Below, in pieces: positions 18,777 to 28,441 of a DNA stretch of 64,000 nt; the stretch's first letter is position 1, and every line of letters starts with the position of its first letter. Origin of the DNA: Mycolicibacterium xanthum. Lineage in GTDB: Bacteria > Actinomycetota > Actinomycetes > Mycobacteriales > Mycobacteriaceae. The notes under the pieces are model-generated. The model made no database searches. It saw only the letters and a program-made list of their open reading frames with translations, and was not told the DNA's origin. The stretch covers positions 124,001 through 188,000 of the forward strand of contig NZ_JAIFZS010000008.1 of NCBI RefSeq assembly GCF_019710635.1. Direction: 5' to 3'. A program made the position numbers and the translations under genes.

Positions 18777-19735
18777 GCGATGCACCGGCCGGCCTACACC
18801 TGATTCTCGGCGACGAGGAACTCCTGGTCGAACGCGCCGTGGCGGCGGTGCTGAAGGAAGCGCGTACGGCCGCCGGCACCCACGACGTCCCCGTCGATCG
18901 CCTGCGCGCCGGCGAGGTCGGCATCAGCGAGCTCGCGGAGCTGCTCAGCCCGTCACTGTTCGCCGATGAACGCGTCGTGGTGCTCGAGTCCGCAGGCGAG
19001 GCGGGCAAGGAGGCGGTCGCGCTCATCGAGTCGGCCGCCGCCGATCTGCCCGAGGGCACGCTGCTGGTGGTGGTGCATTCCGGGAGCGGCCGGGCGAAGG
19101 CGCTGGCCGACCAGCTCAAGAAGCTGGGAGCGCAGGTGCACCCGTGCCCGCGGGTCACCAAGGCCACCGAACGGGCCGACTTCGTCCGCCGTGAGTTCCG
19201 TGGCCTGAAGGTGAAGGTGAGCGACGACACCGTAACCGCGGTGCTCGATTCCGTCGGCTCCGACATCCGTGAGCTCGCCTCGGCGTGTTCGCAGCTGGTC
19301 GCCGACACCGGCGGTGCCGTCGATGCGGCCGCGGTGCACCGATACCACTCCGGTCGGGCCGAGGTGAAGGGGTTCGATATCGCCGACCGTGCCGTTATCG
19401 GCGATGTGGCGGGCGCGGCGGAGGCGCTGCGCTGGGCGATGATGGGTGGCGAACCGCACGTGGTGCTGGCCGACGCGCTGGCCGAGGCCGTGCACACGAT
19501 CGCGCGGGTCGCGCCGCTGTCGGGGGACCCCTACCGGCTGGCGAGCGAGCTGGGAATGCCGCCGTGGCGCGTCCAGAAGGCGCAGAAGCAGGCTCGCCGC
19601 TGGTCGCGGGAATCGGTCGCCGAGGCGGTGCGCCTGGTGGCCGCGCTGAACGCCGACGTCAAGGGCGCAGCCGCGGATGCCGACTATGCGTTGGAAACCG
19701 CCGTCCGCAAGGTCGCGGAGCTTGTGAGCGACTGA
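18773..19735 (+). CDS. holA: DNA polymerase III delta subunit
   Basis: The 320-residue delta subunit of the clamp loader, which opens the beta sliding clamp. Recognisable parts are the N-terminal [15 protein letters not shown], the [19 protein letters not shown] stretch of the AAA-like domain and the C-terminal [20 protein letters not shown]. It starts at GTG 18773 overlapping comEC. Its last codons (AELVSD then stop) are the first copy of a 26-bp tandem repeat that continues past the gene. Convergent with rpsT. Matches Rv2413c. Confidence 0.94.
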   Translation: MSDAPAGLHLILGDEELLVERAVAAVLKEARTAAGTHDVPVDRLRAGEVGISELAELLSPSLFADERVVVLESAGEAGKEAVALIESAAADLPEGTLLVVVHSGSGRAKALADQLKKLGAQVHPCPRVTKATERADFVRREFRGLKVKVSDDTVTAVLDSVGSDIRELASACSQLVADTGGAVDAAAVHRYHSGRAEVKGFDIADRAVIGDVAGAAEALRWAMMGGEPHVVLADALAEAVHTIARVAPLSGDPYRLASELGMPPWRVQKAQKQARRWSRESVAEAVRLVAALNADVKGAAADADYALETAVRKVAELVSD

Positions 19736-19796
19736 CGGCCGGAGCGCTTGTGAGTGACTGAGCGCCGGAGCGCTTGTGAGCGACTGAGCGCCGGAG
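19716..19796. repeat. 26-bp tandem repeat duplicating the 3' end of holA
   Basis: Three direct copies occur: 19716-19739 (24 bp, the holA end with its TGA), 19740-19765 and 19766-19791, followed by a partial CGGAG. Each later unit reads CGGAGCGCTTGTGAG followed by TGACTGAGCGC or CGACTGAGCGC, so each copy repeats the stop codon. The block fills the gap between the convergent holA and rpsT genes. It looks like slippage that multiplied the end of a gene. Confidence 0.85.
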
Positions 19797-19802
19797 AGCC
19801 CG

Positions 19803-20063
19803 TCAGATCTTGTTGAGGGTCTTGGCCAGCGCCGACTTGCGGTTGGCGGCCTGGTTCTTGTGGATGACACCCTTGCTGGCGGCCTTGTCCAGCTTGCGGC
19901 TGGTGGCGACCAGCAGCTCGCCGGCCTTGTCCTTGTCGCCCGCCTCGACGGCCTCACGGAAACCACGCGCCGCCGTGTGAAGCGACGACTTCACCGACTT
20001 GTTCCGCAGACGGCGGCGCTCGTTGGTACGGTTCCGCTTCTCCTGCGACTTGATGTTGGCCAC
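19803..20063 (-). CDS. rpsT: 30S ribosomal protein S20
   Basis: An 86-residue basic protein beginning [20 protein letters not shown], the canonical S20 start, and ending in [11 protein letters not shown]. It binds 16S rRNA in the body of the small subunit. The start is GTG at 20063, with GAAGGAA about 8 nt upstream. Convergent with holA, divergent from the ATP-grasp gene. Full length and intact. Confidence 0.97.
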   Translation of the reverse strand: MANIKSQEKRNRTNERRRLRNKSVKSSLHTAARGFREAVEAGDKDKAGELLVATSRKLDKAASKGVIHKNQAANRKSALAKTLNKI

Positions 20064-20256
20064 GCGTGTATTCCTTCGGTAAATCTCGACTGGGTTGCTC
20101 TGAGTCTGTAGGCGCCCGCAGTGGGCAGCGACTGTTCAGGGTACCAGCGAGGTCACGAATCTCCCAAAGCGAGGCCCAGTGGCCTGCCGAAACGGCGGAA
20201 ATGTTGCAGCATGGCTTCGTGCGCTCAGCACGGGGCGAGGGAGGAGCAGGAGACAC

Positions 20257-22020
20257 TTGGCGACCGAGGCGGCACGAACGGCACGTAGCAACTCAAAACC
20301 GGCGAAACGGCACGACGGCATCTTCGGTGGTTACAACACACTCGGCAGCTACTCCAAGGCCTTCGACGAGATGTTCGACGGCCAGGGCAGCGTCCGTGGT
20401 CCCTACAAGGGCATCCATGCCGAGCTGGCTCCCTCCGATGTCGCCGACCTCGAAGCACGCTCCGACGCGCTGGGCCGAGCGTTCATCGACCAGGGCATCA
20501 CCTTCTCGCTGTCCGGGCAGGAGCGGCCCTTCCCGCTCGACCTGGTGCCGCGCGTCATCTCGGCGGCCGAATGGACCCGGCTGGAGCGCGGCATCCGGCA
20601 GCGGGTGCAGGCGCTGGAGATGTATCTCGACGACATCTACGGCGAGCAGGAGATCCTGCGTGACGGGGTGATCCCGCGGAGGCTGATCACCTCCTGCGAG
20701 CACTTCCACCGCGAGGCGGTCGGGATCGTGCCGCCCAACGGTGTGCGCATCCACGTCGCCGGCATCGACCTGATCCGCGACGACCAGGGCAACTTCCGGG
20801 TGTTGGAGGACAACCTGCGCTCGCCGTCGGGGGTCTCCTATGTGATGGAGAACCGCCGCACGATGGCGCGGGTGTTCCCGAACCTGTTCGCCACCCATCG
20901 GGTGCGCGCGGTGGGCGACTACTCGTCGCACCTGCTGCGGGCGCTGCGCAACGCCGCGGCCAACAACGTCGCCGATCCGACGGTGGTGGTGCTCACCCCG
21001 GGTGTGTACAACTCGGCCTACTTCGAGCATTCGCTACTGGCCCGCCAGATGGGTGTGGAGCTGGTCGAGGGCCGCGACCTGTTCTGCCGCGACAACACCG
21101 TCTACATGCGCACCACCGAGGGTGAGCGCCAGGTCGACGTCATCTACCGCCGCATCGACGACGACTTCCTCGACCCGATGCAGTTCAAGCCGGACTCGGT
21201 GCTCGGGGTGGCCGGGATCCTCAACGCCGCGCGCGCCGGAAACGTGGTGATCTCCAGCGCGGTCGGCAACGGCGTCGGTGACGACAAGCTGGTCTACACC
21301 TACGTGCCGACCATCATCGAGTACTACCTCGGCGAGAAGCCGCTGCTGGCCAACGTCGACACGTTCCGGTGCTGGCTCGACCATGAGCGTGAGGAGGTGC
21401 TCGACCGCGTCGACGAACTGGTCATCAAGCCGGTCGAGGGATCGGGCGGCTACGGCATCGTGTTCGGTCCGGACGCCTCGGAGAAGGAACTGGCGACGAT
21501 CACGAAAAAGATCATCGCCGACCCGCGCGGTTGGATCGCCCAGCCGGTCATGCAGCTGTCCACCGTGCCCACCCAGATCGGCGACGAGCTGGCGCCGCGG
21601 CACGTCGACCTGCGGCCCTTCGCGGTCAACGACGGCGACGACGTGTGGGTGCTGCCCGGCGGGTTGACCCGCGTCGCGCTGCCGGAGGGCTCGCTGGTGG
21701 TCAACTCCAGCCAGGGCGGCGGCTCGAAGGACACCTGGGTGCTGGCCTCCCGCTCCTCGGTCGCCGACCGGGAGCTGGCCGCCGCCGAGGTGGTGCGCGC
21801 ACTGCCCAAGTCGGGCAAGGCCGCATCCCCGGGCAAGGGTGCAGCGTCGGGCAAGGCTTCAGCGCCGGCCAAGGCCGCATCTTCGGGCAGGGCCACATCG
21901 TCGGCCCGCAATGGCGCTGCGGCCCGCAACGGCGCCGCGGTCCGCAACGGTAAGGCCGAGAGCCCGGAGACCGGCAACCAGCAACTGCAACAGCAACATC
22001 AACAGCAACAGCAGCAGTAG
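20257..22020 (+). CDS. Circularly permuted ATP-grasp family protein (Rv2411c type)
   Basis: A 587-residue protein of the circularly permuted ATP-grasp family (DUF404/DUF407). Characteristic parts are FDEMFDGQGSVRGPYKGI, HVAGIDLIRDDQGNFRVLED, the glycine-rich EGSGGYGIVFGPDA and RHVDLRPFAVNDG near the end. Such enzymes are predicted to form amide/peptide bonds with ATP. TTG 20257 is preferred: GAGGAG and AGGAG lie just upstream, and earlier in-frame codons add nothing conserved. The last about 75 residues are low-complexity (Ala/Lys/Gly/Ser repeats, then Gln-rich). First of a three-gene operon. Confidence 0.88.
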   Translation: MATEAARTARSNSKPAKRHDGIFGGYNTLGSYSKAFDEMFDGQGSVRGPYKGIHAELAPSDVADLEARSDALGRAFIDQGITFSLSGQERPFPLDLVPRVISAAEWTRLERGIRQRVQALEMYLDDIYGEQEILRDGVIPRRLITSCEHFHREAVGIVPPNGVRIHVAGIDLIRDDQGNFRVLEDNLRSPSGVSYVMENRRTMARVFPNLFATHRVRAVGDYSSHLLRALRNAAANNVADPTVVVLTPGVYNSAYFEHSLLARQMGVELVEGRDLFCRDNTVYMRTTEGERQVDVIYRRIDDDFLDPMQFKPDSVLGVAGILNAARAGNVVISSAVGNGVGDDKLVYTYVPTIIEYYLGEKPLLANVDTFRCWLDHEREEVLDRVDELVIKPVEGSGGYGIVFGPDASEKELATITKKIIADPRGWIAQPVMQLSTVPTQIGDELAPRHVDLRPFAVNDGDDVWVLPGGLTRVALPEGSLVVNSSQGGGSKDTWVLASRSSVADRELAAAEVVRALPKSGKAASPGKGAASGKASAPAKAASSGRATSSARNGAAARNGAAVRNGKAESPETGNQQLQQQHQQQQQQ

Positions 22021-22033
22021 GCGGAGACGACAC

Positions 22034-23008
22034 ATGTTGGCACGTAACGCGGAATCGCTGTACTGGATCGGCCGCTACGTCGAGCGCGCAGACGACACCG
22101 CCCGGATCCTCGATGTGACGGTGCACCAGCTGCTCGAGGATTCGAGCGTGGACCCGGACCAGGCCTCGCGCACCCTGCTGAAGGTGCTCGGAATCGAGCA
22201 GCCCGAGGAGGATCTCGATGTGTGGTCGTTGACCGACATCGTGGCCTTCAGCCGGGAGGCCGAGGGAGGGTGTTCGATCGTCGAGGCCATCTCGGCGGCC
22301 CGTGAGAATGCCCGCGGCGCCCGCGAGGTCACCTCCGCCGAGATCTGGGAGTGCCTGAACACCACCTACAACGCACTCGCCGAGCGTGAGCGTGCGGCCA
22401 AGCGCCTTGGGCCGCATGAGTTCCTGTCCTATGTGGAGGGTCGGGCGGCGATGTTCGCGGGCCTGGCCGACTCCACGCTCAGCCGCGACGACGGTTACCG
22501 GTTCATGGTGCTCGGCCGCGCACTGGAACGGGTGGACATGACGGTGCGGTTGGTGCTCTCCCGGGTCGGGGACAGTGCGTCCTCCCCGGCGTGGGTCACG
22601 CTGCTGCGTTGCGCCGGCGCGCACGACACCTATCTGCGCACCTACCGCGGGGTGCTCGACGCCGGCCGCGTGGTCGAATTCATGTTGCTGGACCGGCTTT
22701 TCCCGCGGTCGATCTATTACTCGCTCAAACTCGCCGAGCACAGCCTCGACGAGCTGATGAACCGCCCGCACGGTCGGCTCGGCGCGACCGCGGAGGCGCA
22801 GCGGTTGCTGGGCCGGGCCCGCAGCGAGCTGGAGTTCCTGCAACCCGGCGTGTTGCTCGAGTCGTTGGAACACCGGCTGGCCAGCCTGCAGAAGACCTGC
22901 TTCGACGTCGGAGAGGCGTTGGCCCTGCAATACTTCCACTCCGCACCGTGGGTGGCCTGGACCGATGCCGGCCGCAATGCGCTGGTCATCGAAGAAGGAG
23001 AGATCTAG
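22034..23008 (+). CDS. Alpha-E domain protein (COG2307, Rv2410c type)
   Basis: A 324-residue all-helical protein beginning LARNAESLYWIGRYVERADD, the signature start of the alpha-E family, with FMVLGRALERVDMTVRLVLS in the middle. Function is unproven; the family always sits between a permuted ATP-grasp gene and a transglutaminase gene, as here, and has been proposed to work with them in peptide formation or modification. It lies 13 nt after the ATP-grasp gene, and the next gene begins on the base following its TAG. Confidence 0.88.
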   Translation: MLARNAESLYWIGRYVERADDTARILDVTVHQLLEDSSVDPDQASRTLLKVLGIEQPEEDLDVWSLTDIVAFSREAEGGCSIVEAISAARENARGAREVTSAEIWECLNTTYNALAERERAAKRLGPHEFLSYVEGRAAMFAGLADSTLSRDDGYRFMVLGRALERVDMTVRLVLSRVGDSASSPAWVTLLRCAGAHDTYLRTYRGVLDAGRVVEFMLLDRLFPRSIYYSLKLAEHSLDELMNRPHGRLGATAEAQRLLGRARSELEFLQPGVLLESLEHRLASLQKTCFDVGEALALQYFHSAPWVAWTDAGRNALVIEEGEI

Positions 23009-23848
23009 ATGTGGCGGATGCGCGTGGTGCATGCGACGGGCTACGCGTACAAGTCGCCCGTGACGGCCTCGTTCAACGAGGCTCGTCTGACGCCGCGGTC
23101 GGACAACCGGCAGAACATCATCCTCAACCGCGTCGAAACCGTGCCCGCCACAAGGTCTTACCGCTACGTCGACTACTGGGGTACCGCGGTGACGTCGTTC
23201 GACCTGCATGCGCCGCACACCGAGCTGGAGGTGACGGCGTCCTCGGTGGTGGAGACCGATCGCCCGGAACCCCCGAAGAAGAAGCTCGGCTGGGCCGACC
23301 TGGCCGGTGAGGCGGTCCGGGACCGCTACGACGAGGTGCTGTCGCCGACGCACTACGTGCCCTCGAGCAAGCGCATCGAGCGGGTGGGCCGGCGCATCGC
23401 GAAGTACCACGACCCGAGCGAGGCCGTCATCGAGGCGGTGCGCTGGGTGCAGGCCGAGCTCAACTATGTGCCGGGCACCACCGGTGTGCACACCTCGGGT
23501 GTCGATGCGCTGCGCGAGGGCAAGGGGGTATGCCAGGACTTCGCGCACCTGACGCTGATGTTGTTGCGCGGCATGGGTATTCCGTCCCGGTACGTCTCGG
23601 GCTATCTGCACCCCAAGCGCAACGCCAAGGTCGGTGACACCGTCGACGGCCAGAGTCATGCGTGGATCCAGGCGTGGACCGGGGAGTGGTGGAACTACGA
23701 CCCGACCAATGACACCGAGATCAACGAGCAGTACATCAGCGTCGGCGTCGGCCGCGACTACGCGGACGTCACGCCGCTGAAGGGCATCTACTCCGGCGAG
23801 GGGTCGACGGACCTGGACGTGGTCGTCGAGATCACCCGGTTGGCCTAG
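23009..23848 (+). CDS. Transglutaminase-like cysteine protease (Rv2409c type)
   Basis: A 279-residue protein with an N-terminal beta-domain ([20 protein letters not shown]) and a transglutaminase core whose catalytic triad is visible: Cys in [11 protein letters not shown], His in [10 protein letters not shown] and Asp in NYDPTND. These enzymes either hydrolyse or form isopeptide-type bonds. It closes the operon with the ATP-grasp and alpha-E genes, suggesting that the product made by one is trimmed or transferred by the other. Its last 17 bases overlap the convergent MBL gene. Confidence 0.9.
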   Translation: MWRMRVVHATGYAYKSPVTASFNEARLTPRSDNRQNIILNRVETVPATRSYRYVDYWGTAVTSFDLHAPHTELEVTASSVVETDRPEPPKKKLGWADLAGEAVRDRYDEVLSPTHYVPSSKRIERVGRRIAKYHDPSEAVIEAVRWVQAELNYVPGTTGVHTSGVDALREGKGVCQDFAHLTLMLLRGMGIPSRYVSGYLHPKRNAKVGDTVDGQSHAWIQAWTGEWWNYDPTNDTEINEQYISVGVGRDYADVTPLKGIYSGEGSTDLDVVVEITRLA

Positions 23849-24692
23849 CGCACACGCCCGGGTGCACCTCGACCCGGTGCAGGTCGTCCCCGATCTCGAT
23901 CTGCCGGTCGAACGCGGTGGCGGCCAGCGCGCGCCAGTCGTCCTCCTGGCCGGGCTGGATCGGCGGCACATAGTGGGTCAGGATCAGGATGCCCACACCG
24001 GCCCGGGTCGCGGTCTGCGCGGCCTGCTGCACCGTCGAGTGGTAGTCGCAGATGTCGCGGATGCGCTGCATCGGCATCGCATCGACCAGGTCCTTGCGGA
24101 TCACGGTGTGCACCAACGCCCCCGCGCCGGCGGCCAGTTCGTCGAGGCCCGGACACGGGACGGTGTCACCGGCCAGCACCACCGATGCGCCGCTGTGCTC
24201 GATGCGGAACCCGATGGTCGGCGTCACCGGCCGGTGGTCGGTCGGGCCTACCCGGATGGCCACCCCGTCGCGGCCCCAGACCACGCCGTCGGTGACCTCC
24301 TCGACCTCCACGGGTGGCGGGGTGGTCAGGTCGGCGTGGTGGGCGATGCGGTAACCGATGTCCGGACCGAAGGCCTTGAGCGTGTTCTCGACCACCTCGG
24401 CGGTGCCCGGCGGCCCGATGATCGGAAGCGGCGCCAGGTCGGGTGCGAAGTTGGAGACCCACCGGCTGATGAGCACGTCGCCCAGGTCGGCGATGTGGTC
24501 ACTGTGCAGATGGGTCAGCAGGAGCGCGGTGATCGAGTTCGGCGCGACGCCCAGTGCCGCGGTACGCATCAGCACCCCCCGGCCGCAGTCGACGAGGAAG
24601 GTCTGCCCCCCGGCGCGTACGAGCGTGGACGGGCCCGCGCGACGGGCGTCGGGGATCGGACTGCCGGTGCCCAGCAGGGTGACTTCGATCAT
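23832..24692 (-). CDS. Metallo-beta-lactamase fold hydrolase, RNase Z-like
   Basis: A 286-residue MBL-fold protein with the zinc motif [13 protein letters not shown] near residues 62-75, [10 protein letters not shown] for the bridging Asp and a C-terminal MTHYVPP-like [11 protein letters not shown]. It resembles tRNase Z family proteins but lacks their flexible arm, so the substrate is uncertain. The first ATG is at 24701; the second, at 24692, gives [19 protein letters not shown] as the usual family start and is preferred. Homologue of Rv2407, overlapping the convergent transglutaminase gene. Confidence 0.87.
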   Translation of the reverse strand: MIEVTLLGTGSPIPDARRAGPSTLVRAGGQTFLVDCGRGVLMRTAALGVAPNSITALLLTHLHSDHIADLGDVLISRWVSNFAPDLAPLPIIGPPGTAEVVENTLKAFGPDIGYRIAHHADLTTPPPVEVEEVTDGVVWGRDGVAIRVGPTDHRPVTPTIGFRIEHSGASVVLAGDTVPCPGLDELAAGAGALVHTVIRKDLVDAMPMQRIRDICDYHSTVQQAAQTATRAGVGILILTHYVPPIQPGQEDDWRALAATAFDRQIEIGDDLHRVEVHPGVCARPTG

Positions 24693-24762
24693 GGCTCTCA
24701 CCTAACCCTGCGCCCGATCAGACCGGCAGCGCAAAACGCCGAACGCGCGCTGACATATTGCT

Positions 24763-24768
24763 TAGCCT
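24763..24768 (+). promoter_or_regulatory. -10-like element for the CBS-domain gene
   Basis: TAGCCT (TANNNT) lies about 38 nt before the CBS-protein ATG at 24806, which has its own GGAGAGG ribosome site at 24796-24802. This would be a conventional leadered promoter, in contrast to the leaderless ones elsewhere in the window. Confidence 0.35.
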
Positions 24769-24805
24769 GGAGTGTGCGGTCAGTGACGACGGGTTGGAGA
24801 GGACC

Positions 24806-25234
24806 ATGCGGATATCCGACGTGTTGCGGAGCAAGGGCGCCACGGTGGCGACCATCACCCCGGAGACCTCGGTCGCCGGGCTGCTGACCGAGCTGACGAT
24901 GAACAACATCGGCGCGATGGTGGTGATCTCGCCGGATGGGTTGCAGGGCATCGTGTCCGAGCGCGATGTGGTGCGCAAGCTGCACGAGCTGGGCGCCGAA
25001 CTGTTGCGCCGTCCGGTCTCGGAGATCATGACGACGCTGGTCGCGACCTGCACCCCGGACGACTCGGTGGACAGTCTCAGCGCGCTGATGACCCGCAACC
25101 GGGTCCGGCACGTGCCGGTGGTGGTGGAGGGTCGGCTGGCCGGCATCGTCAGCATCGGTGACGTGGTGAAGACCCGGATGGAGGAGCTCGAGCGCGAACA
25201 GCAGCAGCTCCAGGCCTACATCACCCAGGGCTGA
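24806..25234 (+). CDS. CBS-domain pair protein
   Basis: A 142-residue stand-alone pair of CBS domains (residues about 8-60 and 75-130), with the repeated patterns GIVSERDVVRKL and GIVSIGDVVKTR. CBS pairs bind adenine nucleotides and sense energy state; without an attached enzyme domain the target is unknown. ATG 24806 follows GGAGAGG. The C-terminus is a Glu/Gln-rich helix (MEELEREQQQLQAY). The GNAT gene begins 5 nt later. Homologue of Rv2406c. Confidence 0.92.
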   Translation: MRISDVLRSKGATVATITPETSVAGLLTELTMNNIGAMVVISPDGLQGIVSERDVVRKLHELGAELLRRPVSEIMTTLVATCTPDDSVDSLSALMTRNRVRHVPVVVEGRLAGIVSIGDVVKTRMEELEREQQQLQAYITQG

Positions 25235-25238
25235 CCGG

Positions 25239-25841
25239 GTGGCGGGCGACATCGCCGTCCGGTTCGCGCAGCGCCCGGACGTGCGGGGGCTGTCGCGCGT
25301 GCTCGGTCGCGCCTTCTTCGACGACCCGGTGATGATGTGGATTCTGCCCGACGACGCGCGCCGGGCCAGCACGTTGCCCCGGGTCTTCTCGACGATGGTG
25401 CGCCACCACTTTCTGGTCGGCGGGGGCGTCGAGATCGCCGGCGAGGTGGGTGCGGCGGCCCTGTGGGACCCGCCCGGCCGGTGGAGGCAGTCGCAGGCCG
25501 AGCAGCTGCGGATGATGCCGCCGTTCCTGCTCGCGCTGGGCCACCGCGTCGGTCGGGGGCTGACGGTTTCGGAGCTGATGAAGCGGCATCACCCCGAGGA
25601 GCCGCACTGGTATCTGGCCGTCATCGGCAGCGACCCCGACGTGCGGGGGGCGGGTTACGGCCGTGCGTTGATGGAGTCGCGGCTGCAGCGCTGTGACGCC
25701 GAGGGTGCGCCCAGCTATCTGGAATCCACCAAGGAGTCCAATGTGGGTTACTACCTGCGTTTCGGGTTCGAGGTGACTGGTGAGATCACCATCCCCGACG
25801 GTGGACCGACCATGTGGCAGATGTGGCGGCGGCCGGGCTGA
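25239..25841 (+). CDS. GNAT-family N-acetyltransferase
   Basis: A 200-residue GNAT protein. The acetyl-CoA-binding segment is visible as WYLAVIGSDPDVRGAGYGRA (the Gly-x-Gly-x-Gly/Ala loop), followed by PSYLESTKESNVGYYLRFGF, typical of actinobacterial acetyltransferases. It starts at GTG 25239 just after the CBS gene and is probably co-transcribed. Substrate unknown. Convergent with the PemK-like gene, with 4 bases between. Confidence 0.87.
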   Translation: MAGDIAVRFAQRPDVRGLSRVLGRAFFDDPVMMWILPDDARRASTLPRVFSTMVRHHFLVGGGVEIAGEVGAAALWDPPGRWRQSQAEQLRMMPPFLLALGHRVGRGLTVSELMKRHHPEEPHWYLAVIGSDPDVRGAGYGRALMESRLQRCDAEGAPSYLESTKESNVGYYLRFGFEVTGEITIPDGGPTMWQMWRRPG

Positions 25842-25845
25842 CGGG

Positions 25846-26418
25846 TCAGCTCCACGAGTACTCGGCGCGCAGCCGGGCCGCCACCACGTCGAACATGTCC
25901 CGGTCCAGGATCGCGCCCTCGCGGCGGATGCCCTCCTCGGGCACGTCGAGCACCCGGTCCAGGCGCACCCAGCTGGCCCGGCCCTCGTAGTCCCAGCTGC
26001 CGGTCCCGATGCCGATCCAGTCCGGGTCGTGGCGGTGATGGTCCTGGCTGGACAGCATCAGCCCCAGCAGCGTGCTGCTGTCGCGGCCGACGACCAGCAC
26101 CGGCCGGTCCTTGCCGCGGTTCGGATCGTCCTCGTAGACCACCCAGGTCCAGACGATCTCGCCCGGATCGGCCCGGCCGTCCAGGTCGGGGGCGTAGCTG
26201 ACCCGGCGGGCCCGGTGCGCGGTCGGGACGAAGTTGCTCGACACGGGACGCCCCGCGGGCAGCGCCAGCGGGGGACCGGCCGGGGATCCGGCCAGCACGT
26301 CGAGACCGATCCGGATGCCCTGCTGGAGCAGTTTCGGGGCCTCGTTGAACACCAGGTTCTCGGTGTTCTTCAGCAGGAAGCGCTGGAACGACTTCAAATT
26401 CCATGACGACGACGCCAT
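25846..26418 (-). CDS. PemK/MazF-fold protein with N-terminal helical extension
   Basis: A 190-residue protein. The C-terminal about 120 residues match the PemK/MazF SH3-like fold: [20 protein letters not shown], then RPVLVVGRD and [11 protein letters not shown]. MazF toxins are mRNA interferases, but here there is a 70-residue N-terminal extension ([19 protein letters not shown]) and no antitoxin gene next to it, so a toxin role is doubtful. ATG 26418 is chosen because homologues (Rv2405) begin near [11 protein letters not shown]. Divergent from lepA. Confidence 0.75.
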   Translation of the reverse strand: MASSSWNLKSFQRFLLKNTENLVFNEAPKLLQQGIRIGLDVLAGSPAGPPLALPAGRPVSSNFVPTAHRARRVSYAPDLDGRADPGEIVWTWVVYEDDPNRGKDRPVLVVGRDSSTLLGLMLSSQDHHRHDPDWIGIGTGSWDYEGRASWVRLDRVLDVPEEGIRREGAILDRDMFDVVAARLRAEYSWS

Positions 26419-26509
26419 ACCGGCCAAGCATAGGCGCTCGGCGGCGGGCTCGATTGTGTCGCAGCGGCCCCGGCTCGATACTCTTGAAGAGCCCGTCACC
26501 GCCCTTTCG

Positions 26510-28414
26510 ATGCCGACGGCCCCCGCTCACCAGGAGATTCCCATCAGCAGTTTCGCCGACAAGACCTTCACACCGCCGGCGCAGATTCGGAACTTCTGCA
26601 TCATCGCCCACATCGACCACGGAAAGTCCACGCTGGCCGACCGGATGCTGCAGCTCACCGGTGTGGTCGACGAGCGGTCGATGCGCGCCCAGTACCTCGA
26701 CCGGATGGACATCGAGCGCGAACGCGGGATCACCATCAAGGCGCAGAACGTGCGGCTGCCCTGGCGCGTCACGGGCGCGTCGCCGCAGGACGCGACACAG
26801 GACTACGTGCTGCACCTGATCGACACCCCCGGTCACGTGGACTTCACCTACGAGGTGTCCCGCGCGCTGGAGGCCTGCGAGGGTGCGGTTTTGCTGGTCG
26901 ACGCGGCCCAGGGCATCGAGGCCCAGACGCTGGCCAACCTGTACCTGGCGCTGGACCGCGACCTGACGATCATCCCAGTGCTCAACAAGATCGACCTGCC
27001 GGCCGCCGACCCGGACCGCTACGCCGGTGAGATCGCCCACATCATCGGGTGCGAGCCGTCCGACGTGCTGCGGGTGTCCGGCAAGACCGGGGAGGGCGTC
27101 GCCGAACTGCTCGACGAGGTGGTGCGTCAGGTACCGCCGCCCACCGGCGACGCCGACGCCCCGGCCCGCGCGATGATCTTCGACTCGGTCTACGACACCT
27201 ACCGCGGCGTGGTCACCTACATCCGGGTGGTCGACGGCCGGATCGTGCCGCGCGAGCGGATCAAGATGATGTCCACCGGCGCCACCCACGAGCTGCTCGA
27301 GGTCGGCATCGTCTCGCCGGAACCCAAGGCATCCGACGGGCTCGGTGTCGGCGAGGTGGGCTACCTGATCACCGGCGTGAAGGACGTCCGCCAGTCCAAG
27401 GTCGGTGACACGGTCACCACCGCGCGCCACGGCGCCACCGACCCGCTGACCGGCTACCGGGAGCCCAAGCCGATGGTGTACTCGGGGCTGTACCCGGTGG
27501 ACGGGTCCGACTACCCAGACCTGCGCGACGCCCTGGACAAACTGCAGCTCAACGATGCCGCGCTGACCTACGAGCCGGAGACGTCGGTCGCGCTCGGCTT
27601 CGGCTTCCGGTGCGGCTTCCTGGGTCTGCTGCACATGGAGATCACCCGGGAGCGCCTGGAACGCGAGTTCGACCTCGACCTGATCTCGACGTCGCCGAAC
27701 GTCGTCTACCGCGTGGTCGTGGAAGGCGCAGCCGATGGCTCGGATCTCATCGTCACCAACCCGTCGGACTGGCCCGAGGGCAAGGTGCGCACCGTGTTCG
27801 AGCCGGTGGTGAAGACGACGATCATCGCGCCGAGCGAGTTCATCGGCACCATCATGGAGCTCTGCCAGTCCCGGCGCGGGGAGCTGGGCGGCATGGACTA
27901 CCTGTCGCCCGAGCGCGTCGAGCTGCGCTACACGATGCCGCTGGGCGAGATCATCTTCGACTTCTTCGACTCGCTGAAGTCGCGCACCCGCGGCTACGCC
28001 AGCTTGGACTACGAGGAGGCCGGCGAGCAGGAGGCCCAGCTGGTCAAGGTCGACATCCTGCTGCAGGGCGAGGCCGTCGACGCGTTCAGCGCGATCGTCC
28101 ACAAGGACTCGGCGGCGGCCTACGGCAACAAGATGACCACCAAGCTCAAGGAGCTCATCCCGCGCCAGCAGTTCGAGGTCCCGGTGCAGGCGGCGATCGG
28201 TTCGAAGATCATCGCCCGCGAGAACATCCGTGCCATCCGCAAGGACGTGCTGTCCAAGTGCTACGGCGGTGACATCACCCGCAAGCGCAAGCTGCTGGAG
28301 AAGCAGAAGGAGGGCAAGAAGCGGATGAAGACGATCGGCCGGGTCGACGTTCCGCAGGAGGCCTTCGTCGCCGCGCTGTCGACCGAGTCCGCTGCCGATA
28401 AGCCCAAGAAGTGA
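26510..28414 (+). CDS. lepA: Elongation factor 4 (LepA GTPase)
   Basis: LepA/EF4 is a ribosome-bound GTPase that can back-translocate stalled ribosomes. The 634-residue protein has the G1 motif [10 protein letters not shown]2/G3 RERGITIKA and DTPGHVDF, G4 NKIDLP, and the unique C-terminal domain ([20 protein letters not shown]). The N-terminal start is uncertain: ATG 26510 gives a short leader before [10 protein letters not shown], but no ribosome site is seen, and the frame is open further upstream with partial resemblance to longer annotated homologues. Divergent from the PemK-like gene. Confidence 0.95.
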   Translation: MPTAPAHQEIPISSFADKTFTPPAQIRNFCIIAHIDHGKSTLADRMLQLTGVVDERSMRAQYLDRMDIERERGITIKAQNVRLPWRVTGASPQDATQDYVLHLIDTPGHVDFTYEVSRALEACEGAVLLVDAAQGIEAQTLANLYLALDRDLTIIPVLNKIDLPAADPDRYAGEIAHIIGCEPSDVLRVSGKTGEGVAELLDEVVRQVPPPTGDADAPARAMIFDSVYDTYRGVVTYIRVVDGRIVPRERIKMMSTGATHELLEVGIVSPEPKASDGLGVGEVGYLITGVKDVRQSKVGDTVTTARHGATDPLTGYREPKPMVYSGLYPVDGSDYPDLRDALDKLQLNDAALTYEPETSVALGFGFRCGFLGLLHMEITRERLEREFDLDLISTSPNVVYRVVVEGAADGSDLIVTNPSDWPEGKVRTVFEPVVKTTIIAPSEFIGTIMELCQSRRGELGGMDYLSPERVELRYTMPLGEIIFDFFDSLKSRTRGYASLDYEEAGEQEAQLVKVDILLQGEAVDAFSAIVHKDSAAAYGNKMTTKLKELIPRQQFEVPVQAAIGSKIIARENIRAIRKDVLSKCYGGDITRKRKLLEKQKEGKKRMKTIGRVDVPQEAFVAALSTESAADKPKK

Positions 28415-28435
28415 GCGCGCCCGCTACGCGTCGTC

Positions 28436-28441
28436 GACAAT
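28436..28441 (+). promoter_or_regulatory. -10-like element overlapping the LppR start
   Basis: GACAAT lies 7 nt before an in-frame GTG at 28449 and overlaps the ATG at 28440. The third lipoprotein gene has the same hexamer 6 nt before its ATG. If used, the mRNA would be leaderless from GTG 28449 and the ATG at 28440 would not be translated. Confidence 0.4.

Noticed and set aside
19716..19796. Repeats after holA considered as a CRISPR array
   Set aside because: Units are directly adjacent without spacers, and only three copies occur, one of them inside the holA coding end.
25846..26418. Type II toxin-antitoxin module
   Set aside because: There is a PemK fold but no antitoxin-sized gene on either side; the neighbours are GNAT and lepA.
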